Shown here one piece after another: positions 43,709 through 52,288 of a stretch of 64,000 nucleotides of DNA. The stretch lies in the NCBI GenBank assembly GCA_002070415.1, contig MWDF01000002.1, forward strand, positions 89,470 to 153,469. The letters run 5' to 3'. The notes beneath the pieces were generated by a model. That model was not told the origin of the DNA, did no database searches, and saw nothing but the letters and a program-made list of their open reading frames with translations. This DNA is from Firmicutes bacterium ADurb.Bin153 (GTDB taxonomy: Bacteria; Bacillota; DTU025; MWDF01). The position numbers and the translations under genes were made by a program. The first letter of the stretch is position 1; each line of letters begins with the position of its first letter.

Positions 43709-44626
43709 TTAAATCAGCCATGTGGAATCCAGCCATTCCAACGCGGGAGATATATCGTAACTTTCCGCCGCTTCCTTCAGTGCGCGTAGGCAGTGGATGT
43801 CGTCGAGTCCTATCGGGCCGCTGCCGTCGAATGCCGCATTGAGCCTCATGTACGATCGCCCGAGCACGGCTCTCATCTGGTAGTCCGCTATCTTGGCGGG
43901 TCCGTCGGTAAGCAGGGGTATTATTACTTTGGACCACTCAATGGACCCCCAGCCCTCCGTGTTTGCGTCGATGTAGCTGTTGGCTTCGCCGGTCCCGATC
44001 GAAAGGAGCGCGATATCGTCATCCATGCCCTCGTTCCTCAAGGTGTTCCTGGCGAGGGCATAGGCGCACATCGAAGGATTGTTGGCAGTGACGCCGCCGT
44101 CGACGAAACCGTCCCTCGAAGGGAAATAGGTGGGGGCGGCGCTGGTATAAAGCGCTGCATCTACGCACCTCACATCAGGGTCTCCCGTGACCGGATCCAG
44201 GTTATGGAATATCTTGGGGCCCCAGCTCCTCCTCTTTCCTCCTGCACCTTTGTTATCGAGCATGAAGGAAGTCAGCATGACCCCTTTTTCTATGTCGCAA
44301 AGCCTTTTGTCTTGGAAATGCTTCTCAAGTTCCTCCTCAAGGGGCTTTGACGAATACCTGGGGCTTGAAAGGCTGCTGGACATCAACCTCCTGGCATAAC
44401 TCTGCCTAGTGAATATCCTCTTGCCTATGGTGACCAGAAGCTCCTGCATACGCGGTATTTCCATGCCTGAGGCGAGTCCGAGGGCGATTATCCCTCCGAT
44501 CGAAGTCCCCGCTATAAGGTCCGCCCCGTCGATCCAGCCGGGGCGCTGCCTATCGATCCTGTCGACCAGGATCAGCGAGAACATGCCACGAATTCCGCCG
44601 CCGTCGAACGCGAGTATCCTGTACAT
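43709..44626 (-). CDS. Patatin-like phospholipase
   Basis: A 305-residue serine lipid acyl hydrolase. FDGGGIRGMFSL forms the oxyanion hole, AGTSIGGIIALGLA is the GxSxG nucleophile elbow and FVDGGVTANNPS gives the catalytic Asp, so the Ser-Asp dyad is complete. No signal peptide. It is closer to the CapV/plant-patatin-like branch (long C-terminal part after DGG) than to RssA. It lies 62 bases upstream of the CDGSH gene on the same strand, so it could be the first gene of the operon. No nucleotide cyclase that would make it part of a CBASS system is adjacent. Confidence 0.88.
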   Translation of the reverse strand: MYRILAFDGGGIRGMFSLILVDRIDRQRPGWIDGADLIAGTSIGGIIALGLASGMEIPRMQELLVTIGKRIFTRQSYARRLMSSSLSSPRYSSKPLEEELEKHFQDKRLCDIEKGVMLTSFMLDNKGAGGKRRSWGPKIFHNLDPVTGDPDVRCVDAALYTSAAPTYFPSRDGFVDGGVTANNPSMCAYALARNTLRNEGMDDDIALLSIGTGEANSYIDANTEGWGSIEWSKVIIPLLTDGPAKIADYQMRAVLGRSYMRLNAAFDGSGPIGLDDIHCLRALKEAAESYDISPALEWLDSTWLI

Positions 44627-44695
44627 GCCGACCTCCGCCCAGGTATTGTTCGATTAGATTATTCAATGCGCAGCGCAATTATTCCTTCGCTGGGC

Positions 44696-44726
44696 TTGTT
44701 CTGTTTGCCGAAAAATGGTATATAAT
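44696..44726 (+). promoter_or_regulatory. Possible promoter for the lipoprotein cluster
   Basis: TTGTTC and TATAAT are separated by 19 bases, slightly wide. It lies 154 bases before the first lipoprotein gene, leaving a leader with repeated ATGTATGC and a CCGG hairpin but no known riboswitch. Confidence 0.35.
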
Positions 44727-44879
44727 GTTGTTCGAATGACCATGTATGCTAGTAATCGAACATAGGTAGATGTATGCCTTTATGGTGGCCTCCCGTAAAG
44801 TAACGGTGTATCGCGGCAGCCCACCGGAACATATGCGGACCGGCGGGCGTATAATAATCAGGAAGGTGAGGTGGGGCTC

Positions 44880-45539
44880 ATGAGATTAAAGAAGGCCTTT
44901 ACAATAACCGTTCTGATCATTATAGCGATGTCTCTCGGGGGCTGTTACCAGGAACTTACTTCCAGGCAGTTCACGAAGGCGGGGCAGCAGAGCCTTGACG
45001 GATGGCATGCGCTTCCTTTCTCCGACGTGAAATTCACAAGCGCCGGCATGGCGCTCGGAAAGGCGACTTTCAGCGTCCCGCTGGCCCTGGGGTCCGAATT
45101 CGAGATGAGGATCGAGATGGATCTTAAGCTCGAAGGAAAGGACCTCGAGGAATTCGGCATATGCCTTTCCCAGGGCAAGATCTATTTTTCCCCCGCGGGC
45201 AAGAACTTGATACTAAGGACGGAGAGCATTGGCGGAAAAGCCGGCTATGAGGCATACAACGCGAACTTCGTCATTAAGGACTACACCTACGCCTCCGGTG
45301 CGGGCCTCCTGCCCGGATTCAAGCAGAAGGGCTCGAACGTGCTCACGCTATGGAAGAAGGGCACGAGCTTCGGCTGGAACCTGAACGGCAGCAAGAAAGG
45401 GCCGTTCACGCTGCCGGCCGAGTTCAATGCGAATGTCTACGTTCACTTCAACATAAACGGTCCCATGGCGTCCGAGCAGGCGATTGTAATAAAGAGAATA
45501 AGAATCACCGGACCGAAAGACAGCGCGGTGTCCTGGTAG
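44880..45539 (+). CDS. Lipoprotein, jelly-roll-like, unknown function
   Basis: A 219-residue exported lipoprotein. The signal LLIIIAMSLGGC-like segment (VLIIIAMSLGGCYQ) gives a good lipobox with Cys at about residue 24. The mature domain is all-beta in appearance. The segment GSNVLTLWKKGTSFGWNLNG followed by KKGPF is typical of concanavalin-like/LamG or DUF1080 jelly-roll folds (N-hydrophobic-x-K-G-hydrophobic-NG). The second lipoprotein downstream has the same motif, so they are likely distant paralogues. No catalytic motif seen. ATG follows GAGGTGGGGCTC. One base separates it from the next gene. Confidence 0.65.
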   Translation: MRLKKAFTITVLIIIAMSLGGCYQELTSRQFTKAGQQSLDGWHALPFSDVKFTSAGMALGKATFSVPLALGSEFEMRIEMDLKLEGKDLEEFGICLSQGKIYFSPAGKNLILRTESIGGKAGYEAYNANFVIKDYTYASGAGLLPGFKQKGSNVLTLWKKGTSFGWNLNGSKKGPFTLPAEFNANVYVHFNINGPMASEQAIVIKRIRITGPKDSAVSW

Positions 45540-45540
45540 C

Positions 45541-45933
45541 ATGTTCAACATATACACTTTGCTGATATTGGCCGCCGGTGGGCTTTTTGCCGGGGACGTC
45601 ATGCTGGTCGCGTCCAGGTCGGCAAGCAAGAGGAAGCCGGATTGGATGATAGCCGTACTGGCGGGTCTGGCGGGCATGCTCGCGTCCGAGGCGTTGAGCC
45701 TCGTCACGTGGCAGTTCGCAGCGGGCCTCACCGGATGGCTTGGCGATGCGGCCGCGTCATGGATATCGGTCGCAGTCTCGGCCGGCGCAGGCGCGTTCGT
45801 ATCAGCCGCCATAATCTACAAGAAGTTCGGGCTCAGATATATGAAGGCCTATCTTTGTTCGCTCGCAGGCGTTGTGCCCGCGTTCATCTTATACAGTATC
45901 CTGCTGGGGTTATTCGAAGGATTCATGGGCTAG
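45541..45933 (+). CDS. Small integral membrane protein of unknown function
   Basis: A 130-residue protein with four hydrophobic segments (about 5-25, 36-56, 68-92, 104-124) and short polar loops containing KRKPD and KKFGLRY. I do not recognise the family. It starts one base after the stop of the upstream lipoprotein gene without a ribosome binding site of its own that stands out, so translation is probably coupled. The hydrophobic pattern and tight packing support a real gene. Confidence 0.6.
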   Translation: MFNIYTLLILAAGGLFAGDVMLVASRSASKRKPDWMIAVLAGLAGMLASEALSLVTWQFAAGLTGWLGDAAASWISVAVSAGAGAFVSAAIIYKKFGLRYMKAYLCSLAGVVPAFILYSILLGLFEGFMG

Positions 45934-45961
45934 GCGAAAACGAATCGGGAGGTGGACTTAG

Positions 45962-46780
45962 GTGAGTAGACAAAGAATCGCGCTGATTATGATCGCTTTG
46001 GTGATGCTTGTGGCAGTAGGCGGGTGTGCTCCGAGCATAAAGACGAGCATCGATTTCACGAAAGACGGCTATGCTGACAAGGTGTACGTCGAGGCGGACG
46101 ATTCCGCGATGCCGGCTTCGTCCTCGGCAGGCGCATCGACTATCGAACCTGCGGATTACATGTGGGCGCACGAGCACGGGCTGGTCATAAGGAAAGGCAG
46201 GTTGTTCACGAAGGATGCCTACAAGGGCGACTTCAAGGCCGAGCTGGTGGTGGATATCCAGTACGCCCCGCCGGCAGCGGAGGGTTTCGTCCTCGGCATA
46301 GGGTTCAAGGAACTGCCGACATCTCCTGAGCTGCTGCCCAATATATTCAAGGCCGTCCAATTCTACGGGAACCATACCGGCCTTCCCATGGCCGTCGCGA
46401 CGTATTCCGTGGTTCCCCACATGCTGTATGAATCCCTCGTATCTCTGGAGGACGACTACATAGAAGACGTCCTTCCTTTCGTAGACGAGCTAATGCCGGG
46501 GCTGTTGATCGGCGACGGCGTCCTATCGGGCACTAATACGATAGTCGTCGAGAGGAAGGGCGGCACGATATCCGTCTCGGTGAACGGCACTGCGGTGGGG
46601 ACCTACGAGAGCGAGTACCTCAGAGGCTACGCGACCGACATCCTGTTCAGGAACCTGGACGTCGAAAAACCGATCAAGATCGGCGTTTTCTCCGCATGCG
46701 TCCATGCGGAAGGCGAATATGACGAGGGAGTGTTCCTCAGGTCCTTGAAAGTATACGCCGATGAGCTGATACAGCCCTGA
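45962..46780 (+). CDS. Lipoprotein, jelly-roll-like, unknown function
   Basis: A 272-residue lipoprotein. The signal LIMIALVMLVAVGGC has a clear lipobox (VGGC, Cys at residue 22). After a Ser/Ala-rich linker (SSSAGAST) the mature domain is beta-rich. GTNTIVVERKGGTISVSVNG followed by TAVGTYES parallels the motif in the lipoprotein two genes upstream. A conserved enzyme site is not apparent; carbohydrate or cell-wall binding is possible by fold. The start is GTG preceded by GGGAGGTGGACTTAG. The Phe T-box promoter begins just after its stop. Confidence 0.65.
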   Translation: MSRQRIALIMIALVMLVAVGGCAPSIKTSIDFTKDGYADKVYVEADDSAMPASSSAGASTIEPADYMWAHEHGLVIRKGRLFTKDAYKGDFKAELVVDIQYAPPAAEGFVLGIGFKELPTSPELLPNIFKAVQFYGNHTGLPMAVATYSVVPHMLYESLVSLEDDYIEDVLPFVDELMPGLLIGDGVLSGTNTIVVERKGGTISVSVNGTAVGTYESEYLRGYATDILFRNLDVEKPIKIGVFSACVHAEGEYDEGVFLRSLKVYADELIQP

Positions 46781-46796
46781 TTGGCCCCGGTTCGTC

Positions 46797-46825
46797 TTGC
46801 AGCCGTACACCATAGGTTGTAAAAT
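46797..46825 (+). promoter_or_regulatory. Promoter of pheST
   Basis: TTGCAG, a 17-base spacer and TAAAAT, ending 7 or 8 bases before the start of the T-box leader. Confidence 0.7.
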
Positions 46826-46832
46826 GGACTCT

Positions 46833-47097
46833 ATGATGAAAGGCTGTGAAGAGGACAAGTAGTCGGACCGTCTACCTACAGGGAGGGGCGCCACTGATTG
46901 AGAGCGCACCCATGCAAAGGTCGGATGAATTCACCTTGGAGCTTCTGCCTGAAGATCAGTAGGGTATGACGGTGGTCCTCCGTTACAGGGCGGCGCATCC
47001 TCGCAAGAGGGTGCAGAGTGGGCCTCGTGCCAAGATGGGTGGTACCGCGGAAGCTGCGACTTTCGTCCCAGGAAGTAGCAGCTTCTTTTATTTATCT
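46833..47097 (+). promoter_or_regulatory. T-box leader (Phe, specifier UUC) with terminator
   Basis: A tRNA-sensing leader. GAAGAGGACAAGTAG at 46849-46863 is the stem I start. The specifier loop GAATTCACC puts the codon TTC (Phe) at 46930-46932. GTAGGGTATGACGG with CCGTTACA forms stem III. The T-box GGGTGGTACCGCG lies at 47037-47049. The terminator stem GAAGCTGC/GCAGCTTC (47050-47085) followed by TTTTATTT competes with the antiterminator. Uncharged tRNA-Phe should allow read-through into pheST. Confidence 0.95.
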
Positions 47098-47112
47098 TAA
47101 GGGGGAGGAACA

Positions 47113-48132
47113 ATGCTACCTGATATCAAAGGCCTTGTGGACCGGGCGACGGATGAGATTGCCTCCTGTAGCAGCAGAGAACAGCTTGAAGCCATAAGGA
47201 TCAAATACGTCGGCAAGAAGGGCGAGCTCACGGCGCTCCTAAGGAGCATGGGCGAGCTTGCGGCGGAGGACAGGCCGAAGTTCGGGCAGGCGGTCAACGT
47301 GGCGAAGGACGACATAGAAGGCAGGCTGGCCGTGAAATCGGATGCCATAGTTCTGGCCGAGAGGGAGAAGCAGTTCATCAGCCAGGCCGTGGACATTACC
47401 CTGCCCGGCAGGGTACGCAAGATAGGCAACCTCCATCCCATAACTAAAGGTTTCGAGGAAATATGCGACATCTTCGTAAGGATGGGCTTTTCGGTAGTCG
47501 AGGGCCCCGAGGTGGAGACGGACTTCTACAATTTCACGGCGTTGAACACACCCCCGTTCCACCCGGCTAGGGATGTGCAGGATACTTTCTACATCACGGA
47601 CAATATACTCTTGAGGACCCATACATCACCGCAACAGGCAAGGCAGATGGAAAAGCAGGATCCGCCCGTGAAGGTGGTGGTGCCGGGCCGCGTATACAGG
47701 CGCGACCAGGTGGACGCCACACATTCGCCGGTGTTCCACCAGCTCGAGGGACTGTACGTCGACAAGGGCGTGACATTTGCGCATCTTAAGGGCGCGCTGG
47801 AGGCCTTTATCAAGGCTTTCTACGGCGAGGACAAGCGTGTGCGGTTCAGGCCGCATTACTTCCCGTTCACCGAGCCTTCGGCCGAGATGGACGTGTCCTG
47901 CTTCGCATGCGGAGGCAAGGGCTGCAGGATATGCAAGGGAGAGGGCTGGATAGAGATACTCGGCTCAGGCATGGTCCACCCGAACGTCTTGAGTACAGCC
48001 GGATATGATCCGGAGGTATACAGCGGCTTCGCGTTCGGGATGGGAATCGACAGGATAGTGTCGTTGAAGTACGGCGTGGATGACTTGAGGCTATATTTCG
48101 AGAACGATGTCCGCTTCCTTGAGGCGTTCTAG
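47113..48132 (+). CDS. pheS: Phenylalanyl-tRNA synthetase alpha subunit
   Basis: A 339-residue class II synthetase subunit. After an N-terminal coiled-coil region (1-85) come motif HPITKGFEEICDIFVRMGF, the motif 2 region DPPVKVVVPGRVYRRDQVDATHSPVFHQLEG (in parts) and motif 3 near GFAFGMGIDRIVSLKYGV. The CFACGGKGCRICKGEGWIE segment is the usual Cys-rich insertion. It charges tRNA-Phe as a heterotetramer with PheT. GGGGGAGGAACA precedes the ATG, directly after the T-box terminator. Confidence 0.98.
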   Translation: MLPDIKGLVDRATDEIASCSSREQLEAIRIKYVGKKGELTALLRSMGELAAEDRPKFGQAVNVAKDDIEGRLAVKSDAIVLAEREKQFISQAVDITLPGRVRKIGNLHPITKGFEEICDIFVRMGFSVVEGPEVETDFYNFTALNTPPFHPARDVQDTFYITDNILLRTHTSPQQARQMEKQDPPVKVVVPGRVYRRDQVDATHSPVFHQLEGLYVDKGVTFAHLKGALEAFIKAFYGEDKRVRFRPHYFPFTEPSAEMDVSCFACGGKGCRICKGEGWIEILGSGMVHPNVLSTAGYDPEVYSGFAFGMGIDRIVSLKYGVDDLRLYFENDVRFLEAF

Positions 48133-48147
48133 GGGAGGTTTATGCAG

Positions 48148-50577
48148 ATGCTTGTTCCACTGAGATGGTTGAGGGATTATGTTGATTTCAACCTCGGCGC
48201 GCACGAGCTTGCCGACCTGCTTACCATGACCGGGACGAAGGTAGAAGCAGTTACCAGGACGGCAGAGCGCCTTACGGGGATAATATCGGCCAAAGTAGAG
48301 GAGATAGGCCCTCATCCGGCCGACTCCAGGCTAAAGGTCGCCAAGCTATGGACCCCTCATTATTCCTATACCGTCGTGACGGCGGCGGACAATGTCCGAC
48401 AGGGCAGCATGGTGCCTCTGGCCGCGCCCGGGGCCACGCTGTGCGACGGCAAGAAGATAGGGACCGCCGATTTCTCCGGGATCGTATCGGAGGGGATGAT
48501 GTGCTCGTCCATGGAGCTGGGCATCTCAGACGATGCCGAAGGGATCCTTATCCTGTCCGATTCGTTCCTGTCCGGCATAGACCTGGTTTCTGTACTGGAA
48601 CTGCAGGATGAGGTCCTGGAGCTCGAGATTACGCCCAACAGGCCCGATTGCCTCGGAATGCTGGGTGTGGCGAGGGAAGTCGCGGCGATAACCAGGACGG
48701 CGCTCAAGTGGCCGTCGAGCGATTACCCTGCCGAAGGGGACCACGCCGCCGACATAACGACGGCCGAGGTCCTTGACCCCGACCTTTGCAGCAGATACGC
48801 TCTGAAGGTGTTCAGCGACGTGAAGATAGGACCGTCGCCGTTGTGGATGCAAGTAAGGCTAAGGGCGGCCGGCATAAGGCCGATATCGAATGTCGTGGAC
48901 GTCACGAACTACGTCATGCTGGACGTCAACCAGCCGCTGCACGCTTTCGACTATGACAAGCTGGAAGGCGGCAGGATCGTAGTGAGGCGCGCTAAGGAAG
49001 GGGAGAGCATAGTGACCCTGGACGGGCAGCAAAGGCCCGTCGAGAAGGGGATGCTGCTTATCTGCGATGCGGTGAAGCCGGTCGCCGTAGCGGGCGTCAT
49101 GGGCGGAGCCGAAAGCGAGATCGACGGGGGTACGAAAAGGGTGCTCCTGGAATCGGCCACGTTCCAAAGACAGAGCGTATGGAGGACCTCCAAGGCCCTC
49201 AAGCTCAGGACGGAGTCATCCTCCCGGTTCGAGAAGGGCCTGGATACGGAGACGGTGCCGATGGCGCTGGAAAGGAGTTCCAGCCTCCTGGCCTACATGG
49301 GAGCTGCCAGCATAAACCCCGGCATTGTGGATGTTGACAACAGCGTGTGGACGGGCAAGAGCATAAGCACATCGCGTTCGTGGATATCCAAGAGCCTGGG
49401 GACGAATCTGGGGTCCAAAGTGGACGAATACCTGGCTCTTCTTGGCATGGACATCGATTCTGAGGGGCAGGGCGGAAGGCTCACGGTCAGGATACCCTCA
49501 TGGAGGGGAGACCTCAACGAGCCCATCGACCTCGTGGAAGAAGTAGCCAGGCTCCATGGGTACAACAACTTGGAATCGAAGGTCCCCGTGAACCTCAAGC
49601 CGTCCGACTGGACGTGCGAGCAGAAGGCCGAAAAGAGAATCAAGGGACTTCTCACAGGGCTGGGCCTGCATGAAACTTCGACGTACAGCCTTGTGCCCAA
49701 GGACGACACAGAGAAGATGCTGCTTAGGGCAGAAGACGCTGCATCGCATCCCATCACTGTGATGAACCCGTTGTCCGAGGACCAGTCCAACCTGAGGACC
49801 GTGCTGACACCGTCGCTTCTGAGGGTGGTGAGCACTAACCTGAGGAGGGGCGCAAAGGGCGTAGGCATCTTTGAGATCGCCAAGATATACCTTATGGAAG
49901 GCGGATCCCTGCCTGAAGGCGAGCTGCCCAGAGGGCAGAAACCTTGCATCGAGAAGAAGATGCTGGCCGCTGCGATCTCGGGCACGTCCGGGGAACGTAC
50001 GTGGCATACGCCGGAAAGGCAGTACGACTTCTTCGACATGAAGGGCATACTCGAATCGCTCTTCAGGTCGCTCGGAATCGAAGAGCACGGCGTCGAAATA
50101 GGAGATACAAGATACCTAAGGCCGGGCAGAAGGGCGGATATCGTCGTCTGCGGGAAGAAGATAGGCGTAATGGGCCAGCTTCATCCGGACGTGGCACGCT
50201 CGTTCGACGTGCAGGAGAATACCATGGTCCTTGAGATGGAAGTAGAAGCCCTGACCGATGCGATCCGCAAGGACCTCAAGTTCGCCGGCATACCCAAGCA
50301 CCCTTCGACCGAAAGGGACATCGCGATGCTTCTTCCCAAGGAAGTGAGCGCCGAATCGGTTGACGGCTTCATAAGGCAGACAGGAGGGGCCGTAGTCGAA
50401 TCGGTCCTGGTCTTCGACCAGTACGAGGGGAAGAACATAAAAGAAGGCACAAAGAGCCTGGCCTTTACGGTAAGGTATCGGGCATCTGACAGGACCCTTA
50501 CTTCCGACGAGGTCAATGCGATACACGAAAGGATCAGGGATGGACTCGTCAGAGAACTGGGGGCCGTTCTCCGATAG
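48148..50577 (+). CDS. pheT: Phenylalanyl-tRNA synthetase beta subunit
   Basis: An 809-residue subunit. LVPLRWLRDYVDFNLGAHELADLL opens the protein, followed by the EMAP-type tRNA-binding domain (about 38-150), the B3/B4 editing domain (DVTNYVMLDVNQPLHAFD), B5, the catalytic-like core and the C-terminal ferredoxin-fold anticodon-binding domain (SLAFTVRYRASDRTLTSDEV). The editing domain should hydrolyse Tyr-tRNA-Phe. Two ATG codons are available; the second is 9 bases after GGGAGG and gives the usual N-terminus. Lies 15 bases after pheS. Confidence 0.97.
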   Translation: MLVPLRWLRDYVDFNLGAHELADLLTMTGTKVEAVTRTAERLTGIISAKVEEIGPHPADSRLKVAKLWTPHYSYTVVTAADNVRQGSMVPLAAPGATLCDGKKIGTADFSGIVSEGMMCSSMELGISDDAEGILILSDSFLSGIDLVSVLELQDEVLELEITPNRPDCLGMLGVAREVAAITRTALKWPSSDYPAEGDHAADITTAEVLDPDLCSRYALKVFSDVKIGPSPLWMQVRLRAAGIRPISNVVDVTNYVMLDVNQPLHAFDYDKLEGGRIVVRRAKEGESIVTLDGQQRPVEKGMLLICDAVKPVAVAGVMGGAESEIDGGTKRVLLESATFQRQSVWRTSKALKLRTESSSRFEKGLDTETVPMALERSSSLLAYMGAASINPGIVDVDNSVWTGKSISTSRSWISKSLGTNLGSKVDEYLALLGMDIDSEGQGGRLTVRIPSWRGDLNEPIDLVEEVARLHGYNNLESKVPVNLKPSDWTCEQKAEKRIKGLLTGLGLHETSTYSLVPKDDTEKMLLRAEDAASHPITVMNPLSEDQSNLRTVLTPSLLRVVSTNLRRGAKGVGIFEIAKIYLMEGGSLPEGELPRGQKPCIEKKMLAAAISGTSGERTWHTPERQYDFFDMKGILESLFRSLGIEEHGVEIGDTRYLRPGRRADIVVCGKKIGVMGQLHPDVARSFDVQENTMVLEMEVEALTDAIRKDLKFAGIPKHPSTERDIAMLLPKEVSAESVDGFIRQTGGAVVESVLVFDQYEGKNIKEGTKSLAFTVRYRASDRTLTSDEVNAIHERIRDGLVRELGAVLR

Positions 50578-50597
50578 ATAGGGCAGAGTAATATGAA

Positions 50598-50611
50598 ATC
50601 GTGCGCACGAT
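50598..50611 (+). repeat. Perfect 14-bp palindrome
   Basis: ATCGTGCGCACGAT reads the same on both strands, between pheT and the arginase-family gene. GTGCGCA recurs at 50631-50637. It could be an operator half of the following promoter; no terminator U-run follows. Confidence 0.45.
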
Positions 50612-50649
50612 GCAGTGGCGTAGTTTAGCCGTGCGCATTTAAATACGTA

Positions 50650-50679
50650 TTGCCCTGCGATTATTCAACGTTGTATAAT
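50650..50679 (+). promoter_or_regulatory. Promoter of the arginase-family gene
   Basis: TTGCCC, 18-base spacer, TATAAT; the -10 box is preceded by a CAACGTTG palindrome. It lies 33 bases before the start codon. Confidence 0.55.
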
Positions 50680-50711
50680 CTAGACGTTAACTAAGCGACG
50701 AGGTGATTCCC

Positions 50712-51584
50712 TTGGTTGACCTTATAATGTGTCCTCTTAGCTACGGCGCTGACAAAGCTGGCCTGGAACACGGTCCGACCCAGCTTATGGGGCGCTACCC
50801 CGATATGGCCAACAGGATAAGGTTCATCAGTGTTGCGAGGAAACCCGAGAACTTCTCTTCCTCGAACCTTAAATTCGTGAACACGATAGCTTCGACTTGC
50901 GCAATAGTGGCCGAGACGATCAGCTTCTCGATAGGAGAAGGGCACATACCGATTCTCCTCGGCGGGGACCATGCCCTTGCCATGGGCAGCATAAAAGGAG
51001 CTCTAGACCATTATGAGAACCTGGCGGTGCTTTGGGTCGATGCCCATGCCGACATGAACACCCATGAGACGACGCATTCCGGCAACATACACGGCATGCC
51101 GCTTGCCGCATTGATGGGATACGGGCATCCGAAGCTGGTGAACCTGCATAACGCGGGGCGCATCGATCCTGCCAAGGTGGTCCTCTTCGGGAGCAGGGAC
51201 GTGGAAGAGGACGAGGGCAAGCTCATCAGCAGGTCAGGGGTAAGGGAATATCCTTATGAGAAGATACTAAAAGACGGCTTCAAGGAATCCCTCGACGACG
51301 CGCTCGGTTATCTTGCGAAAAAATCGAGATACCTTCATCTTTCGGTCGACCTGGACAGCATGAACCCGGTCGACATAATGGGCGTTTCCACCCCGGTCCC
51401 CGGCGGTTTCAAGGTTAACCAGGTCATAGACCTGATAAAGAAAGCCGTGATGAAGTTCGAGGTTACTTCGGTCGACATCGTCGAATACAATCCTCTTCAC
51501 GACAGAGGCGAGGTGACGCTCGATACTATGGTGATGCTGGTCGGAATCCTGGAAAAACTCCTTGCGGACAGATACTCCGTCTAG
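50712..51584 (+). CDS. Arginase/agmatinase family protein
   Basis: A 290-residue ureohydrolase-fold enzyme that binds two Mn ions. Metal ligands are in ILLGGDHALAMG, LWVDAHADMNT and LHLSVDLDSMNP; HSGNIHGMPLAAL is the conserved active-site loop. In the last motif the usual DxDxxDP reads DLDSMNP, with Asn for the third Asp, while the two metal-binding Asp are kept. VDIVEYNPLHD matches the arginase Glu motif. Arginase is most likely; agmatinase or guanidino-acid hydrolase cannot be excluded. TTG start 6 bases after GAGGTG; a GTG three codons earlier overlaps that site. Confidence 0.87.
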   Translation: MVDLIMCPLSYGADKAGLEHGPTQLMGRYPDMANRIRFISVARKPENFSSSNLKFVNTIASTCAIVAETISFSIGEGHIPILLGGDHALAMGSIKGALDHYENLAVLWVDAHADMNTHETTHSGNIHGMPLAALMGYGHPKLVNLHNAGRIDPAKVVLFGSRDVEEDEGKLISRSGVREYPYEKILKDGFKESLDDALGYLAKKSRYLHLSVDLDSMNPVDIMGVSTPVPGGFKVNQVIDLIKKAVMKFEVTSVDIVEYNPLHDRGEVTLDTMVMLVGILEKLLADRYSV

Positions 51585-51612
51585 GCCCGCCGGGATTCGC
51601 TACTTGCGGGCC
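51584..51612. terminator. Hairpin at the convergent arginase/TlpA-like gene ends
   Basis: GGCCCGC pairs with GCGGGCC over a 15-base loop. It overlaps the last codons of the minus-strand gene and has no U-run; weak evidence for termination. Confidence 0.3.
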
Positions 51613-52157
51613 GCTTCCAGCATCGCCATCATGTCCTCCCATGAGAGCATGCCGACCTTGTAGTCGATAAGCCGGCCTCCCTTGAAGAGGTAAGTAGTAG
51701 GATAGGCATCGATTCCGAATTTCATCGCGGCGTCGCCGTTCTGGTCCAGCAGGACCGTTATCCCGCCGAATCCTTTCCTGTCGATGAAGTCCTGCACCGT
51801 CTTCTCCTTTTCGTTGACATCTATTGCGATCACCTTGCCCGATCCGTCCTTTCCGACCAGTTCGGAGAGCTTGATGAGGTCGGGCATCTCCAGCTCACAG
51901 TAGTAACACCATGTCGCCCAGAAGTTTATGAACAGGATCCCTTCGGAGTAATCGGAAATGCTCTTCGTGCTCCCGCCGAGCTCAAGAAGCCTCGTATCTA
52001 TGTCTTCGATCGTGATTACGTCCTTTAGCTCCGACGAGCCGGCCGTGCTTTCCGATGCCGCCCTGATATCCCTTTCTTTCGATACGTAATAGAAGATAGA
52101 GGCTGATAGTATAAGCGCAGCGGCCAGGATGATCATAAGTAGCCTTCGCTTGCCCAT
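51600..52157 (-). CDS. TlpA/ResA-like thioredoxin-fold protein, membrane anchored
   Basis: A 186-residue protein with an N-terminal transmembrane segment (about 5-25, LLMIILAAALILSASIFYYV) and an outward-facing thioredoxin-like domain. FINFWATWCYYCELEMPDL contains the redox motif WCYYC (the usual is WCxPC; here Tyr replaces Pro), and DAYPTTYLFKGG is the cis-Pro loop. Such proteins reduce disulfides in cytochrome c maturation or other exported proteins; no cytochrome genes are near. GGAGGT lies 7 bases before the ATG. Confidence 0.87.
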   Translation of the reverse strand: MGKRRLLMIILAAALILSASIFYYVSKERDIRAASESTAGSSELKDVITIEDIDTRLLELGGSTKSISDYSEGILFINFWATWCYYCELEMPDLIKLSELVGKDGSGKVIAIDVNEKEKTVQDFIDRKGFGGITVLLDQNGDAAMKFGIDAYPTTYLFKGGRLIDYKVGMLSWEDMMAMLEAARK

Positions 52158-52181
52158 GGTATGCACCTCCTGTACAAGGAC

Positions 52182-52212
52182 ATTATACGGTGCGCACGAA
52201 TCACTAAGTCAA
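52182..52212 (-). promoter_or_regulatory. Possible promoter of the TlpA-like gene
   Basis: Minus-strand TTGACT and TATAAT with a 19-base spacer, 25 bases before the start codon. Confidence 0.4.
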
Positions 52213-52288
52213 GGTATGGGACATTCATCCCAAAGGATGAGGAATGCGGACCGATAAAAGGGCTAACCTGTAGAAGAGGTGCTTTACA

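Noticed and set aside
43709..44626. Patatin as CapV effector of a CBASS defence system
   Set aside because: No CD-NTase, ubiquitin-like or HORMA/TRIP13 genes adjoin; the neighbours are CDGSH and zinc-transport genes.
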